Shown here: positions 1 through 7,002 of the stretch, in pieces
Position numbering within the stretch: the stretch's first letter is position 1
Layout: each line of letters begins with the position of its first letter
From: an uncultured Thiodictyon sp.
GTDB lineage: Bacteria; Pseudomonadota; Gammaproteobacteria; Chromatiales; Chromatiaceae
Direction of reading: 5' to 3'
DNA: 34,250 bases
Assembly: GCF_903828115.1 (NCBI RefSeq)
Contig: NZ_CAIKKU010000468.1
Location: 1 to 34,250, forward strand
Translations under genes and position numbers: made by a program
The notes under the pieces: generated by a model
What the model saw: the letters and a program-made list of their open reading frames with translations, nothing else
The model's database searches: none
What the model was told of the DNA's origin: nothing

Positions 1-278
1 ACGCGCTCCCAGGCGGGGCGGGAAATTACCACCTGATCCTGATCCGCGAGCGAGTTGACGTAATTCCCCTCGGCCCAAATCGTGCGGCGCACCAGCGCCA
101 GGCAGTCGGAAAAGGTGGCCTGCGGCTTGAGGTACCAGGCGGTGGAGCGCGGCAAGGACGCCCAGTGGTCGCGTAGCCGATAGACCATCAAGCAGACGAT
201 GGAAAACAGCGCCAGCAACGCCGGCGTGGTGCGGGCGATGGCCTTGGCGGCCCACTGGCGCTGGGTCTCGACGCCCAG
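1..278 (-). pseudogene. Transposase C-terminal fragment (IS4-like DDE), cut at both ends
   Basis: Read on the minus strand, one frame stays open from about 278 to the window edge. It begins LGVETQRQWAAKAIARTTP and continues through a hydrophobic stretch and the segment RSTAWYLKPQATFSDCLALV. This matches my memory of the C-terminal third of IS4-like transposases, where the LGVETQRQW segment normally follows a helix carrying the last catalytic Glu. That upstream part is missing: just past position 280 the reading becomes unrelated and runs into an abiEii remnant on the other strand. The 5' two thirds are therefore lost, and the 3' end lies outside the window. It is probably the tail of an insertion sequence that landed in, or recombined with, the abiEii gene. 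The family assignment is by recall of sequence pattern only. Confidence 0.7.
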
Positions 279-287
279 GACCGCTAG

Positions 288-452
288 AAGCAGACCCAGT
301 GGCAGGCGTTTCTCAACAAGAACACGCTTGATCCGGTTCCGCTGACGGAAGTCCTGAACCTGCTGCGACGCTTCTTGATGCCCTCGGTCCGCGCGGTGCT
401 GACCGATGTCCCGTTGTCAGTCCAATGGAATCCTAGAGACGGGTGGCGCTGA
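288..452 (+). pseudogene. abiEii: 3' remnant of an AbiEii-type nucleotidyltransferase toxin gene
   Basis: Fifty-four codons plus TGA read KQTQWQAFLNKNTLDPVP, then a helix with LLRRFLMPSV, and end QWNPRDGWR. This is the typical C-terminus of AbiEii/AbiGii (type IV toxin-antitoxin) proteins: a QW-AFL-(K/R)(K/N)N segment, an LRRFL-P helix and a W-P-GW tail. The reading frame is closed on its 5' side by TAG at 285-287, exactly where minus-strand transposase sequence begins. The nucleotidyltransferase domain and the antitoxin gene are therefore gone. It cannot encode a working toxin. It shows that the island once carried an AbiE module, later truncated by a mobile element. Identification rests on recall of the family tail, not an alignment. 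Confidence 0.65.
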
Positions 453-1231
453 CTGGCTTCAGCAAGCAAGATGGAAAAGTGACGGCCCCATGTCGCACAA
501 CTCCTAAGTTACGCGACACCACATGCGTGACCCGAATCGCTTGGCCCTGGCGTCTCGCCGGTTCCCCCATCGCCAGATCAAGACAACCCGCGACCAAAAC
601 CGGAGGCGTTGGATCGCTCCAGCAGACCCGGTGCGAGCCTGGGGCTACCGGCCCTGACTGATATCGAGGCCCCGGCGCAACCCGAGGCGAGGGAGTATGC
701 TGGACCCACGCAGCCAAGCGTCGAAGGCGAAGGGTCTGGCGAACCAGGGCCCCAAACCCCAGTTATGTGAAATGAAGAGGGCAGGGGGAGGCACGCGGAG
801 ACCGGCGCGCCGACAAAGGCTTTCAGGAGCCTGTTGTCGGCTACCGGCAGCATCCCCGGCTGCAGCCCGCGGCTGCGCTCGACCGCGGGCGTCAGTCGCC
901 CGGCTATGCTGGATCAGGACGCGCTTGTCTGCGCTGAGGTTCAAGGCGTCGTCGCGCCCGAGCAGCGACCCCGCCGAGACCGTTCCCAAGGCTGCGGCCA
1001 GTTCGCGTGCCGCCTCGTGCCCCAAGCGCCGGAGACCCTGTTCGTAGTTGCTGCTCTGGGGTTGGACCGCGCGTCGGTACGCGCCGCGAGGTGGCGAATC
1101 GCCTCCGAGATCGTCACCGAGTCGACAACCAGGACGCGATTTGCACACTGGTCAGGTAAAATCCCCGCTTGCGCCCGGTACCAGACGAAGTCAGCGCAGA
1201 GCCCGACAATGCGACCGAGGGATTCGCTCTC
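453..1231. other. Decayed intergenic region upstream of pglW
   Basis: About 780 bases with no ORF I can defend. It holds a 28-bp dif-like palindrome (491-518, listed separately) and a stretch at 696-725 that resembles 33206-33235 at the other end of the window. On the minus strand between about 870 and 1170 two overlapping frames read like pieces of one protein (ADFVWYRAQAGILPDQC in one, YEQGLRRLGHEAARELAAAL in the other), suggesting a frameshifted relic of unknown family. A promoter for pglW should lie near the right end, but I see no convincing -35/-10 pair. Confidence 0.4.
491..518. repeat. 28-bp imperfect palindrome with 11-6-11 layout (dif/att-like)
   Basis: The site begins TGTCGCACAAC, has a 6-bp centre TCCTAA, and ends GTTACGCGACA. 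The right half reverse-complemented is TGTCGCGTAAC, matching the left half at 9 of 11 positions. Two 11-bp arms around 6 bp is the geometry of Xer/dif and some tyrosine-recombinase core sites. No recombinase gene is visible in the window, so an attachment or resolution site is inference only. Confidence 0.4.
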
Positions 1232-4200
1232 ATGCCCATGAGTCCAACGCGCTGGAGCGCCATCACGGAATGCCGCTTCCCCTGGGAACGCGACGCCCTG
1301 CAATGGCTGCGTTCCCAACTCCCCGATCACCACCCCTGGCACGCCTGGACCAATTTCGAGTTCATCGACGACGAAGGACGGGTCAACGAGGTCGATGCCC
1401 TGATCCTGACCCCGGCCGCGCTCTTCCTGATGGAGATCGAGAGCCGCCCCGGTGTGCTCACGGGCGACCCCCACACCTGGACCTGGACCACGGACGGCAG
1501 GCCCTACAGCTACGATAGCCCGCTGATCCTCGCCGATCGCAAGGCCAAGCGCCTCGCCAACCTGCTGCGGCGCCTGCCGGCGGTACAGAAGTCCCGGGCG
1601 CGCATCCCTTTTATCCGGCCCTGCGTCTTTCTCTCCGCCACGGACCTGGTCTGCAAGCTGTCCGGGACCGCCGCCGCCGGGGTCTATCTGCGCGGACAAC
1701 CAGGCAGCGCCCATGACGATGGCATCATCGGCGCGCTGACCGCCGGCCCCACCCTGAGCACTGCCGACGACGGGCAGCGCATCGACCAGGCCCAGGTCCG
1801 CATCCTGGCGCAGGCCATGGCCCAGGCCGGTATCCGTCCCTCCAACAAGCACCGCCTGGTGGGCGATTACCAATTGGGCGCTCTACTCGCCGAGGGTGAG
1901 ACTTGGCAGGACTGGGAGGGTCAGCACCGCAGCATCGAGAGCATCCGGCGTCGGGTGCGCATCTACCCCTACGCCACGGCCGCCACCGCCCAGGCGCGTG
2001 ACGCCCTGATCCGACAAGCGGTTCGCGAGTTCCAAATCCTCGAAGGCATCGACCACCCCGGCATCCTCAAGGTCCGCGACTACAAGGACAGCGAGCAGGG
2101 CCCGGCACTGATCTTTGACCATGATCCGCGCTCACGCCGCCTGGACCTGTTGCTGCGCGAGCATGGCGACCGGCTCAATGTGAGCCAGCGTCTGCACCTG
2201 GTCCGCCACCTGGCCGAGACCCTGCAATACGCCCACGGTAAGCGCCTGTTCCACCGGGCGCTCTGTCCCCAGAGCATCCTGGTGCGGGACCCCGAGTCGG
2301 TCCTGCCAAGCCTCCAGATTATGAACTGGCAGACCGGCGCCCGCGCATCGGGTAGCGGTGGCACCGCCGCTGCCGATGGGCGGCGCACGGTCGGCACCCT
2401 GCACGTCCAGGACGGCGTGGAAGACCCCGGCCGCGTCTACCTGGCCCCGGAAACCGCCTGGCAACAGCAAGCCGCGCAGGACCAGGATGGCGCCGGCCTG
2501 GGCGCGCAGCTCGACGTCTTCTCCTTGGGCGCCATCGCTTACCATCTTTTTTCCGGCCAGCCGCCGGCTGGGAGCGTCATCGAGCAACTGGAGCGGCTGC
2601 GCGCCGGCCCAGGGCTGTGCATCTCCGATGTGATGGACGGTGCCGGTCCAGCGTTGCAGGAGCTCATCCAGCTCAGCACCCTGCCCGATACCAGCGCCCG
2701 TTGCCCGACGGTCGGCGACTTCCTCAAGGCCCTGGATGCCCTGGAAGACGCCCTCACCACCCCCGACCCCGAGGCCACGGTCGACCCCGCCATCGCCACC
2801 GCCAACGATCGTTTGGAAGGGGGCTTCACCGTCCTGCGCCGACTGGGCAAGGGCTCATCCTCCGATGTCCTGCTGGTGCGACCGGACGGGGCTCCTGACG
2901 GCGACGAGGCGCAGTTGGTCCTCAAGGTCGCCTCCGACGCTTCACACAATGACCGCCTGGTCGCCGAGGGCGAGGCCCTGGCCAAGCTGCACCGCAACCC
3001 GCACGTGGTGGAATGGCGCCGCACGCTCGTCATCGCCGGACGCACGGCGCTGCTCATGTGCCAGGCCGGCGACCAGACCTTGGCCAAGCGCCTGGAGAAA
3101 GACGAGCGGCTGTCCCTGGATCTGGCCAGCCGGTTCGGCGAAGAGCTGATTGCGGTCGTCGATTGCCTGGAGGGGCTCGGTATCGCCCACCGTGACATCA
3201 AGCCCCAAAACATCGGCATCGCCCAATCGGCCGGCGGACGGCTACAACTCGTCCTGTTCGATTTTTCGCTCACCAGTGCCTCGCCCGAGAACATCAGCGC
3301 CGGCACCCACCCCTACCTGGACCCCTTTCTCCCACTGCGCAAACCACCGCGCTGGGACCTGGCCGCCGAGCGCTTTGCACTCGCCGTCACCCTCTACGAA
3401 ATGCTCACCGGCGAGCTGCCGCGCTGGGGCGACGGCGTCTCCCAGGCCGCCATGCTCGATTGCGAGGTCAGCCTCGCTACCGACCGGTTCGACCCGCACC
3501 TGCGCGACGCCCTGACCGACTTTTTCGAGCGGGCACTGCATCGCGACTACCGGGAGCGCTTCGACAATGCCGAAGAGATGCTGCGCGCCTGGCGCCAGGC
3601 CTTCGCCGACACCCAGAGCGTCGGCGCCGCGCCCGAGAGCCTGGCCGCGCTGGCCCGCCTCGCCACCGCCGCGACCAGCATCGCCGAGCTGGGCTACAGC
3701 GTCGAGGCCCAGAACGTCCTGGACGGCATGGGCATCCACAACCTGCGCGACCTGCTGGCGGTGGAGCGCATCAAGTTCCGTTATCGCAGCGGCGTCGGCG
3801 ACCGCATCCGCAAAGAGATTCGACTCAAGGCCAAGAAGCTTCTCCAATTGCGTCCCGACTTGGGCCCAGACTCGGCGCGAGCGCCGACCACGGTGCGCCT
3901 GAACGAGACCCCCGGCGTCGCCAGCATCGACGCGCTCGCCTGCCAACTCCTGCCCAAGCGACCGGCCGGGGATGACCGTCCGCCCACCGGTGACCCGGCA
4001 CAGGCGCTCGCCATCTACCTGGGGCTGGAGCCGGCCGCCGACGGCACGGACAGCGCCTGGCCCACCCTGGGTGCGGTCGCGCGGGTGACCCGACTCGCCC
4101 GCTCGGCGCTCTCCGACACACTGCTCAAGGCCCGGGAGCGCTGGCTCAAGCTCGCGCCCCTCACCCAGGTCCGCGGGGAGCTCGAGACGCTGCTCCAGAT

Positions 4201-5473
4201 CCATGGCGGCGTCATGACCGTCCCGGAGCTGGCACTGGTCCTGCTGGCCGCCCGCGGCTGCGCCCACCAGGACGACACCCTGCGCCGGCGTCTGGCCACC
4301 GCGCTGGTGCGCGCCGCTCAGGAGGCCGAGGGCAGCCTCGCCAAGCCACGCTACCAGCTCTTCGAGCAAGACCAGGTGCCGCCCCTGGTCGCGCTCGGCC
4401 CCGACCAAGCCGACTACGCCAGGCGACTGGGCGTCGCCGCCGACGAGATCGCCCGGACCGATCCCCTGCTCACCCCACCGCATGCCCGCAAGACCCTGGA
4501 AGCGCTGGAGCGGCCCGGCAGCGTCGCGCCGCTGTCGGCCCAGCGCCTGCTGCGGCTGGCGACGGCCGCGTCACGCACCGCCGCACTCTCCAGTCGCCAG
4601 GAGGTCTACCCGCAGGGGATGCCGGCGCTGCGGGCCATGCGCCTGTCCCTTGGTGCGCTGACCGGCCCGCGTTACTGCCAGGCCCGCGACATCCGCGACC
4701 GCATCCAGGGTCGTTTCCCCGCGTGCGCACCGATCCCCGACCGCCCGGCGCTCGACGCCTTGCTCGTCGAGGCTGCTGCTGCCCTGACCTGGGACCCGAG
4801 CGGACCCCAGGGGCCCGGCTACTACTCACCGGCCGGCCGGACCGAACCCTCGGCCGGCACCACCACCTGGCTGTCCCGCCACGGCACCCGCGGCGAACCC
4901 GGCGATGGGGTCATCGATGACCTCACCGCCGATGCCGCCCTGATCCGGCAGTTCGAGGACCGCCTGGAGCGCGCCCGCACGGCCGGCGGTTTTCTCGCAC
5001 TCACCGTCCTGCCACGCCTCGCCTGCCATGCCGAGGCGCAACTGCTGCGCCGCCATCGAGCGACGCGACTGAGCCTGGACGCCCTGCTGATCCAGGCGCT
5101 GCAAGACCAGTCCCTACGCCACAAAGTGGGCTGGGAGGTCATACTGCAAGCCGATGCCGCCGCCCCCGGCAGCCGCGACTGGACCAACCTCACCCGCCTG
5201 GTGCAGAAGGCCCTGCCGCAGGTGCGGCACCGGCTGCTCGAGGCCAACCAACCCATCCTGCTGGTCGACCCCGGCCTGCTGGCGCGCTACCAACTCATGG
5301 GGCTCGTCGAAGCGCTCCGTGATCGCACGGGCCAGGGCCAGACCCCGCCCCCCCTCTGGCTGCTCGTGCCCATGCACGCCGACGGCCTGCCCGCGGTGGA
5401 CGGCGTTCCCGTACCGGTCATCTCCTCTGCCCAGTGGGCCCGTATCCCCCCGGCCTGGATCGAGCATCCGTAG
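1232..5473 (+). CDS. pglW: PglW-like BREX type 2 protein: NERD domain plus tandem kinase domains
   Basis: The encoded protein is 1413 aa, the usual size of PglW, the large Ser/Thr kinase of Pgl/type 2 BREX. I start at ATG 1232 (a second ATG is at 1238) because GAGGGA lies about 10 nt upstream; the frame can be extended to TTG 1169 but without support. Residues about 15-100 look like a NERD nuclease-related domain (E53, D55, E68), but the position expected to hold the catalytic Lys is E70. Residues about 230-510 form a first kinase-like domain in which HRD has become HRA (341-343), so it is probably a pseudokinase. Residues about 530-790 form a second kinase with G-loop LGKGSSSDV (G539, G541), K565, HRDIKPQN (653-660) and DFS (677-679). 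Following this are an HhH-like stretch (about 820-860) and a long C-terminal region I do not recognise. In Streptomyces Pgl the kinase is needed for phage defence; its substrate here is unknown. Confidence 0.92.
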   Translation: MPMSPTRWSAITECRFPWERDALQWLRSQLPDHHPWHAWTNFEFIDDEGRVNEVDALILTPAALFLMEIESRPGVLTGDPHTWTWTTDGRPYSYDSPLILADRKAKRLANLLRRLPAVQKSRARIPFIRPCVFLSATDLVCKLSGTAAAGVYLRGQPGSAHDDGIIGALTAGPTLSTADDGQRIDQAQVRILAQAMAQAGIRPSNKHRLVGDYQLGALLAEGETWQDWEGQHRSIESIRRRVRIYPYATAATAQARDALIRQAVREFQILEGIDHPGILKVRDYKDSEQGPALIFDHDPRSRRLDLLLREHGDRLNVSQRLHLVRHLAETLQYAHGKRLFHRALCPQSILVRDPESVLPSLQIMNWQTGARASGSGGTAAADGRRTVGTLHVQDGVEDPGRVYLAPETAWQQQAAQDQDGAGLGAQLDVFSLGAIAYHLFSGQPPAGSVIEQLERLRAGPGLCISDVMDGAGPALQELIQLSTLPDTSARCPTVGDFLKALDALEDALTTPDPEATVDPAIATANDRLEGGFTVLRRLGKGSSSDVLLVRPDGAPDGDEAQLVLKVASDASHNDRLVAEGEALAKLHRNPHVVEWRRTLVIAGRTALLMCQAGDQTLAKRLEKDERLSLDLASRFGEELIAVVDCLEGLGIAHRDIKPQNIGIAQSAGGRLQLVLFDFSLTSASPENISAGTHPYLDPFLPLRKPPRWDLAAERFALAVTLYEMLTGELPRWGDGVSQAAMLDCEVSLATDRFDPHLRDALTDFFERALHRDYRERFDNAEEMLRAWRQAFADTQSVGAAPESLAALARLATAATSIAELGYSVEAQNVLDGMGIHNLRDLLAVERIKFRYRSGVGDRIRKEIRLKAKKLLQLRPDLGPDSARAPTTVRLNETPGVASIDALACQLLPKRPAGDDRPPTGDPAQALAIYLGLEPAADGTDSAWPTLGAVARVTRLARSALSDTLLKARERWLKLAPLTQVRGELETLLQIHGGVMTVPELALVLLAARGCAHQDDTLRRRLATALVRAAQEAEGSLAKPRYQLFEQDQVPPLVALGPDQADYARRLGVAADEIARTDPLLTPPHARKTLEALERPGSVAPLSAQRLLRLATAASRTAALSSRQEVYPQGMPALRAMRLSLGALTGPRYCQARDIRDRIQGRFPACAPIPDRPALDALLVEAAAALTWDPSGPQGPGYYSPAGRTEPSAGTTTWLSRHGTRGEPGDGVIDDLTADAALIRQFEDRLERARTAGGFLALTVLPRLACHAEAQLLRRHRATRLSLDALLIQALQDQSLRHKVGWEVILQADAAAPGSRDWTNLTRLVQKALPQVRHRLLEANQPILLVDPGLLARYQLMGLVEALRDRTGQGQTPPPLWLLVPMHADGLPAVDGVPVPVISSAQWARIPPAWIEHP

Positions 5474-5507
5474 TACCGCGTTCCGCGTCATCCTGCGACG
5501 GCTCAAG

Positions 5508-5694
5508 CCCCGAAGGGGCCTGACATACCAGCCCAGGGCAACGCCCTGGGTCGGCGATTTAGGGAAGGCGAGCCCTGAAAGGGCGTGACATAACAATCTC
5601 CTCGTTATGTCACGCCCTTTCAGGGCTGACCGATAAAACGACGCGATCCCAGGGCGTTGCCCTGGGCTGGTATGTTCGACCCCGTTGGGGTCGG
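5508..5694. repeat. Nested long palindrome between pglW and the next genes
   Basis: Two perfect inverted repeats are nested. The outer arms are 27 nt each (5524-5550 and 5648-5674), built around CAGCCCAGGGCAACGCCCTG. The inner arms are 23 nt each (5572-5594 and 5604-5626), starting GCCCTGAAAGGGCGTGACAT, with a 9-nt loop. Small GGGG/CCCC hairpins flank the outside. The whole could fold into one long hairpin or cruciform. Both cores resemble repeat families scattered through many bacterial genomes. It lies between the pglW stop and the RHH antitoxin start, so it may end or attenuate transcription from pglW. There is no T-tract, so it is not a classical intrinsic terminator. Confidence 0.9.
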
Positions 5695-5795
5695 CCCGCA
5701 AGACAAGGTGAAACCGCGGATCCGACAGGATTGCCGAACGGTAGCAGGCTCAGTAGGATAGCCGGTAGCACCAACGTCGAATCAGCAGGTACACC

Positions 5796-6020
5796 ATGCG
5801 GGCAGAAAAGCTGTCAATCTCGCTCACCCCGGAGGCGGTGACACTGATCGAGACCTATCGTCAGGCCCATGCGATGAAGAGCCGGTCCCAGGTCATCGAG
5901 CACGCGCTACGCCGGCTGCGCGAGGAAGACCTCGAGGCCGCCTACCGTGAGGCGGCGGCCGAGCTCGACCCGGACTGGGCGCCGACCAGCGGCGACGGGC
6001 TTGCCCATGAAGCGTGGTGA
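5796..6020 (+). CDS. mazE: Ribbon-helix-helix antitoxin, partner of MazF
   Basis: The 74-aa protein opens MRAEKLSISLTPEAVTLIETY, a beta strand followed by two helices as in RHH/CopG-type DNA-binding antitoxins (residues about 3-47). The acidic C-terminal tail (EEDLEAAYREAAAELDPDW) is the kind that wraps a MazF-type toxin. It overlaps the downstream mazF gene by 14 nt, the normal layout of a type II toxin-antitoxin pair, and would be expected to neutralise the toxin and repress its own promoter. It is an RHH protein rather than a true SpoVT/AbrB-type MazE, so the symbol denotes role only. Confidence 0.85.
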   Translation: MRAEKLSISLTPEAVTLIETYRQAHAMKSRSQVIEHALRRLREEDLEAAYREAAAELDPDWAPTSGDGLAHEAW

Positions 6021-6342
6021 CATCCTCTATGCCGACCTTAGCCCAAGCGTGGGCTCCGAGATCAACAAGCGCCGCCCAGTGCTGATCGTGAGCAACGATG
6101 CCAATAATCGGGCGGCGAGCACGGTCACGATCGTGCCCATCACCTCCAACGTCACCCGCGTCTATCCCTTCGAGGTAGCCCTGTCCGTCACGCAATCCGG
6201 GCTCCCCAAAGACTCCAAGGCGCAGGCCCAGCAGATCCGTACCATTGCCAAGGAGCGCATCCCAGGGCCGGCGGTCGGTCGGCTTGCGGCAGACCAGATG
6301 CGCGCAATCGACGCGGCCATTCGCCTGCACCTCGCGCTGTAG
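6007..6342 (+). CDS. mazF: MazF/PemK-family endoribonuclease toxin
   Basis: The 111-aa protein begins MKRGDILYADLSPSVGSE and continues INKRRPVLIVSND and TIVPITSN, the conserved first half of MazF/PemK toxins (G-D-I/V near the start, RRPVLIVS with the catalytic Arg, then the VPITS strand). Family members cleave mRNA at short motifs and arrest growth. ATG 6007 was chosen because the family motif starts immediately after it; upstream codons in the same frame belong to antitoxin-overlapping sequence. Length is normal and nothing looks damaged. It sits between two BREX genes, pglW and pglX, so it may add an addiction function to the cluster. Confidence 0.93.
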   Translation: MKRGDILYADLSPSVGSEINKRRPVLIVSNDANNRAASTVTIVPITSNVTRVYPFEVALSVTQSGLPKDSKAQAQQIRTIAKERIPGPAVGRLAADQMRAIDAAIRLHLAL

Positions 6343-6406
6343 TGGGCCTTTGCCTTCGGCCTCACACCCGCCCAATGCCGACGACACGGCGCCATCGCTG
6401 CGATTT

Positions 6407-6438
6407 TGGTGCATAATAAGTGCGCCGAGAGTGCACCA
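6407..6438. promoter_or_regulatory. Inverted repeat upstream of the ParS-like antitoxin, candidate operator
   Basis: TGGTGCA (6407-6413) and TGCACCA (6432-6438) are perfect inverted 7-mers separated by 18 nt, ending 15 nt before the ATG at 6454. An AGG Shine-Dalgarno-like stretch follows at about 6444. Xre/MbcA/ParS-type antitoxins usually bind palindromes in their own promoter, so this is a reasonable autoregulatory site. It is inferred from position and symmetry only. Confidence 0.45.
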
Positions 6439-6453
6439 CGCTGAGGTAACACC

Positions 6454-6858
6454 ATGACCGCCACCGCCCAAGCCGTCCCCGCGTTCAACCGGAGCTTCGA
6501 CGGCTTTCTGAGTTTTTTGCACGACCGCCAGGCGGGTATCGCCGTTCTGTCCCCCAAACGCTTCAGCGAGGCGCTCGGCATGGACCTCCAGACCCTGGCC
6601 GGACAGGCCCATGTCCACCGCAATACCATCGGTCGCGCGCCCGCGTCCGAAGGCATACAGCGCTTCCTGCGCGAAGCGGTACGCGCGATCCGCGCGGCGG
6701 CCGATCTCTCCGGGGACCTGGAGCAGGCGCTCTTCTGGTACCGCAACGAACCGCTGCCGCCCTTCGGTTACAAGACCGCCGAGCAACTGGTGAGCGCCGG
6801 TCGCACCGACGACCTGCTGCGCTACATCGAGTCGCTCGCAGCCGGAGCGGCTGGATGA
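6454..6858 (+). CDS. Orphan Xre/MbcA/ParS-like antitoxin (DUF2384 type)
   Basis: The 134-aa protein has a helix-turn-helix-like segment at about residues 36-82 (RFSEALGMDLQTLAGQAHVH) and a C-terminal toxin-binding-type domain at about 88-130. The latter is recognised by LEQALFWYRNEPLPPFGYKT followed by AEQLVSAGRTDDLLRYI. This is the pattern of MbcA/ParS/Xre antitoxins that normally pair with a RES-domain toxin encoded next door. No RES gene is present: the next gene is pglX. The TGA stop (6856-6858) overlaps an ATG at 6855 whose first 17 nt repeat the true pglX start exactly. Before the insertion described in the next entry, this gene therefore very probably overlapped pglX in an ATGA arrangement. 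The protein may regulate pglX expression or PglX activity; that is inference. Confidence 0.75.
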   Translation: MTATAQAVPAFNRSFDGFLSFLHDRQAGIAVLSPKRFSEALGMDLQTLAGQAHVHRNTIGRAPASEGIQRFLREAVRAIRAAADLSGDLEQALFWYRNEPLPPFGYKTAEQLVSAGRTDDLLRYIESLAAGAAG

Positions 6859-7002
6859 TCCACGCCCCCGCGCCGGACGGGGCCTTCGCCCCGTCCGAAA
6901 CGTTTTCTCCGAAACCGCGGGTAATACCAATCAGCGACGCGATAAAATTTTGGGACGGGGCGAATGCCCCGTCCCGCCCGGTACCCCTACAGTGACCCAA
7001 GC
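6855..7002 (+). repeat. 148-nt insertion of a REP-like doublet at the original pglX start, with a 46-codon leader ORF
   Basis: The 17-mer ATGATCCACGCCCCCGC occurs at 6855-6871 and again at 7003-7019, where it starts pglX. Between them lie two hairpins with the same stem: GGACGGGGC/GCCCCGTCC at 6875-6896 and the 10-bp form at 6952-6975, a REP-doublet or MITE-like layout. The first ATG keeps a good GGAG site (6844-6847) and now opens a 46-codon ORF ending TGA at 6993-6995, seven bases before the pglX ATG at 7003. That ATG has no clear ribosome site of its own, so pglX may be translated by termination-reinitiation from this leader. Confidence 0.75.

Noticed and set aside
941-1873. Long minus-strand ORF of 310 codons
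   Set aside because: Most of it lies antisense to the pglW NERD region, with low-complexity Gly/Ala/Arg composition typical of shadow frames in GC-rich DNA. Only its first part beyond pglW (about 941-1170) could be a relic.
5500-5700. Repeated palindromes considered as a CRISPR array
   Set aside because: Only two nested inverted repeats, no regularly spaced direct repeats and no cas genes in the window.
5114-5701. Minus-strand ORF of 195 codons across the nested palindrome
   Set aside because: The reading TQGVALGWYVRPLRG is an artefact commonly produced by this repeat family, and the rest is antisense to pglW.
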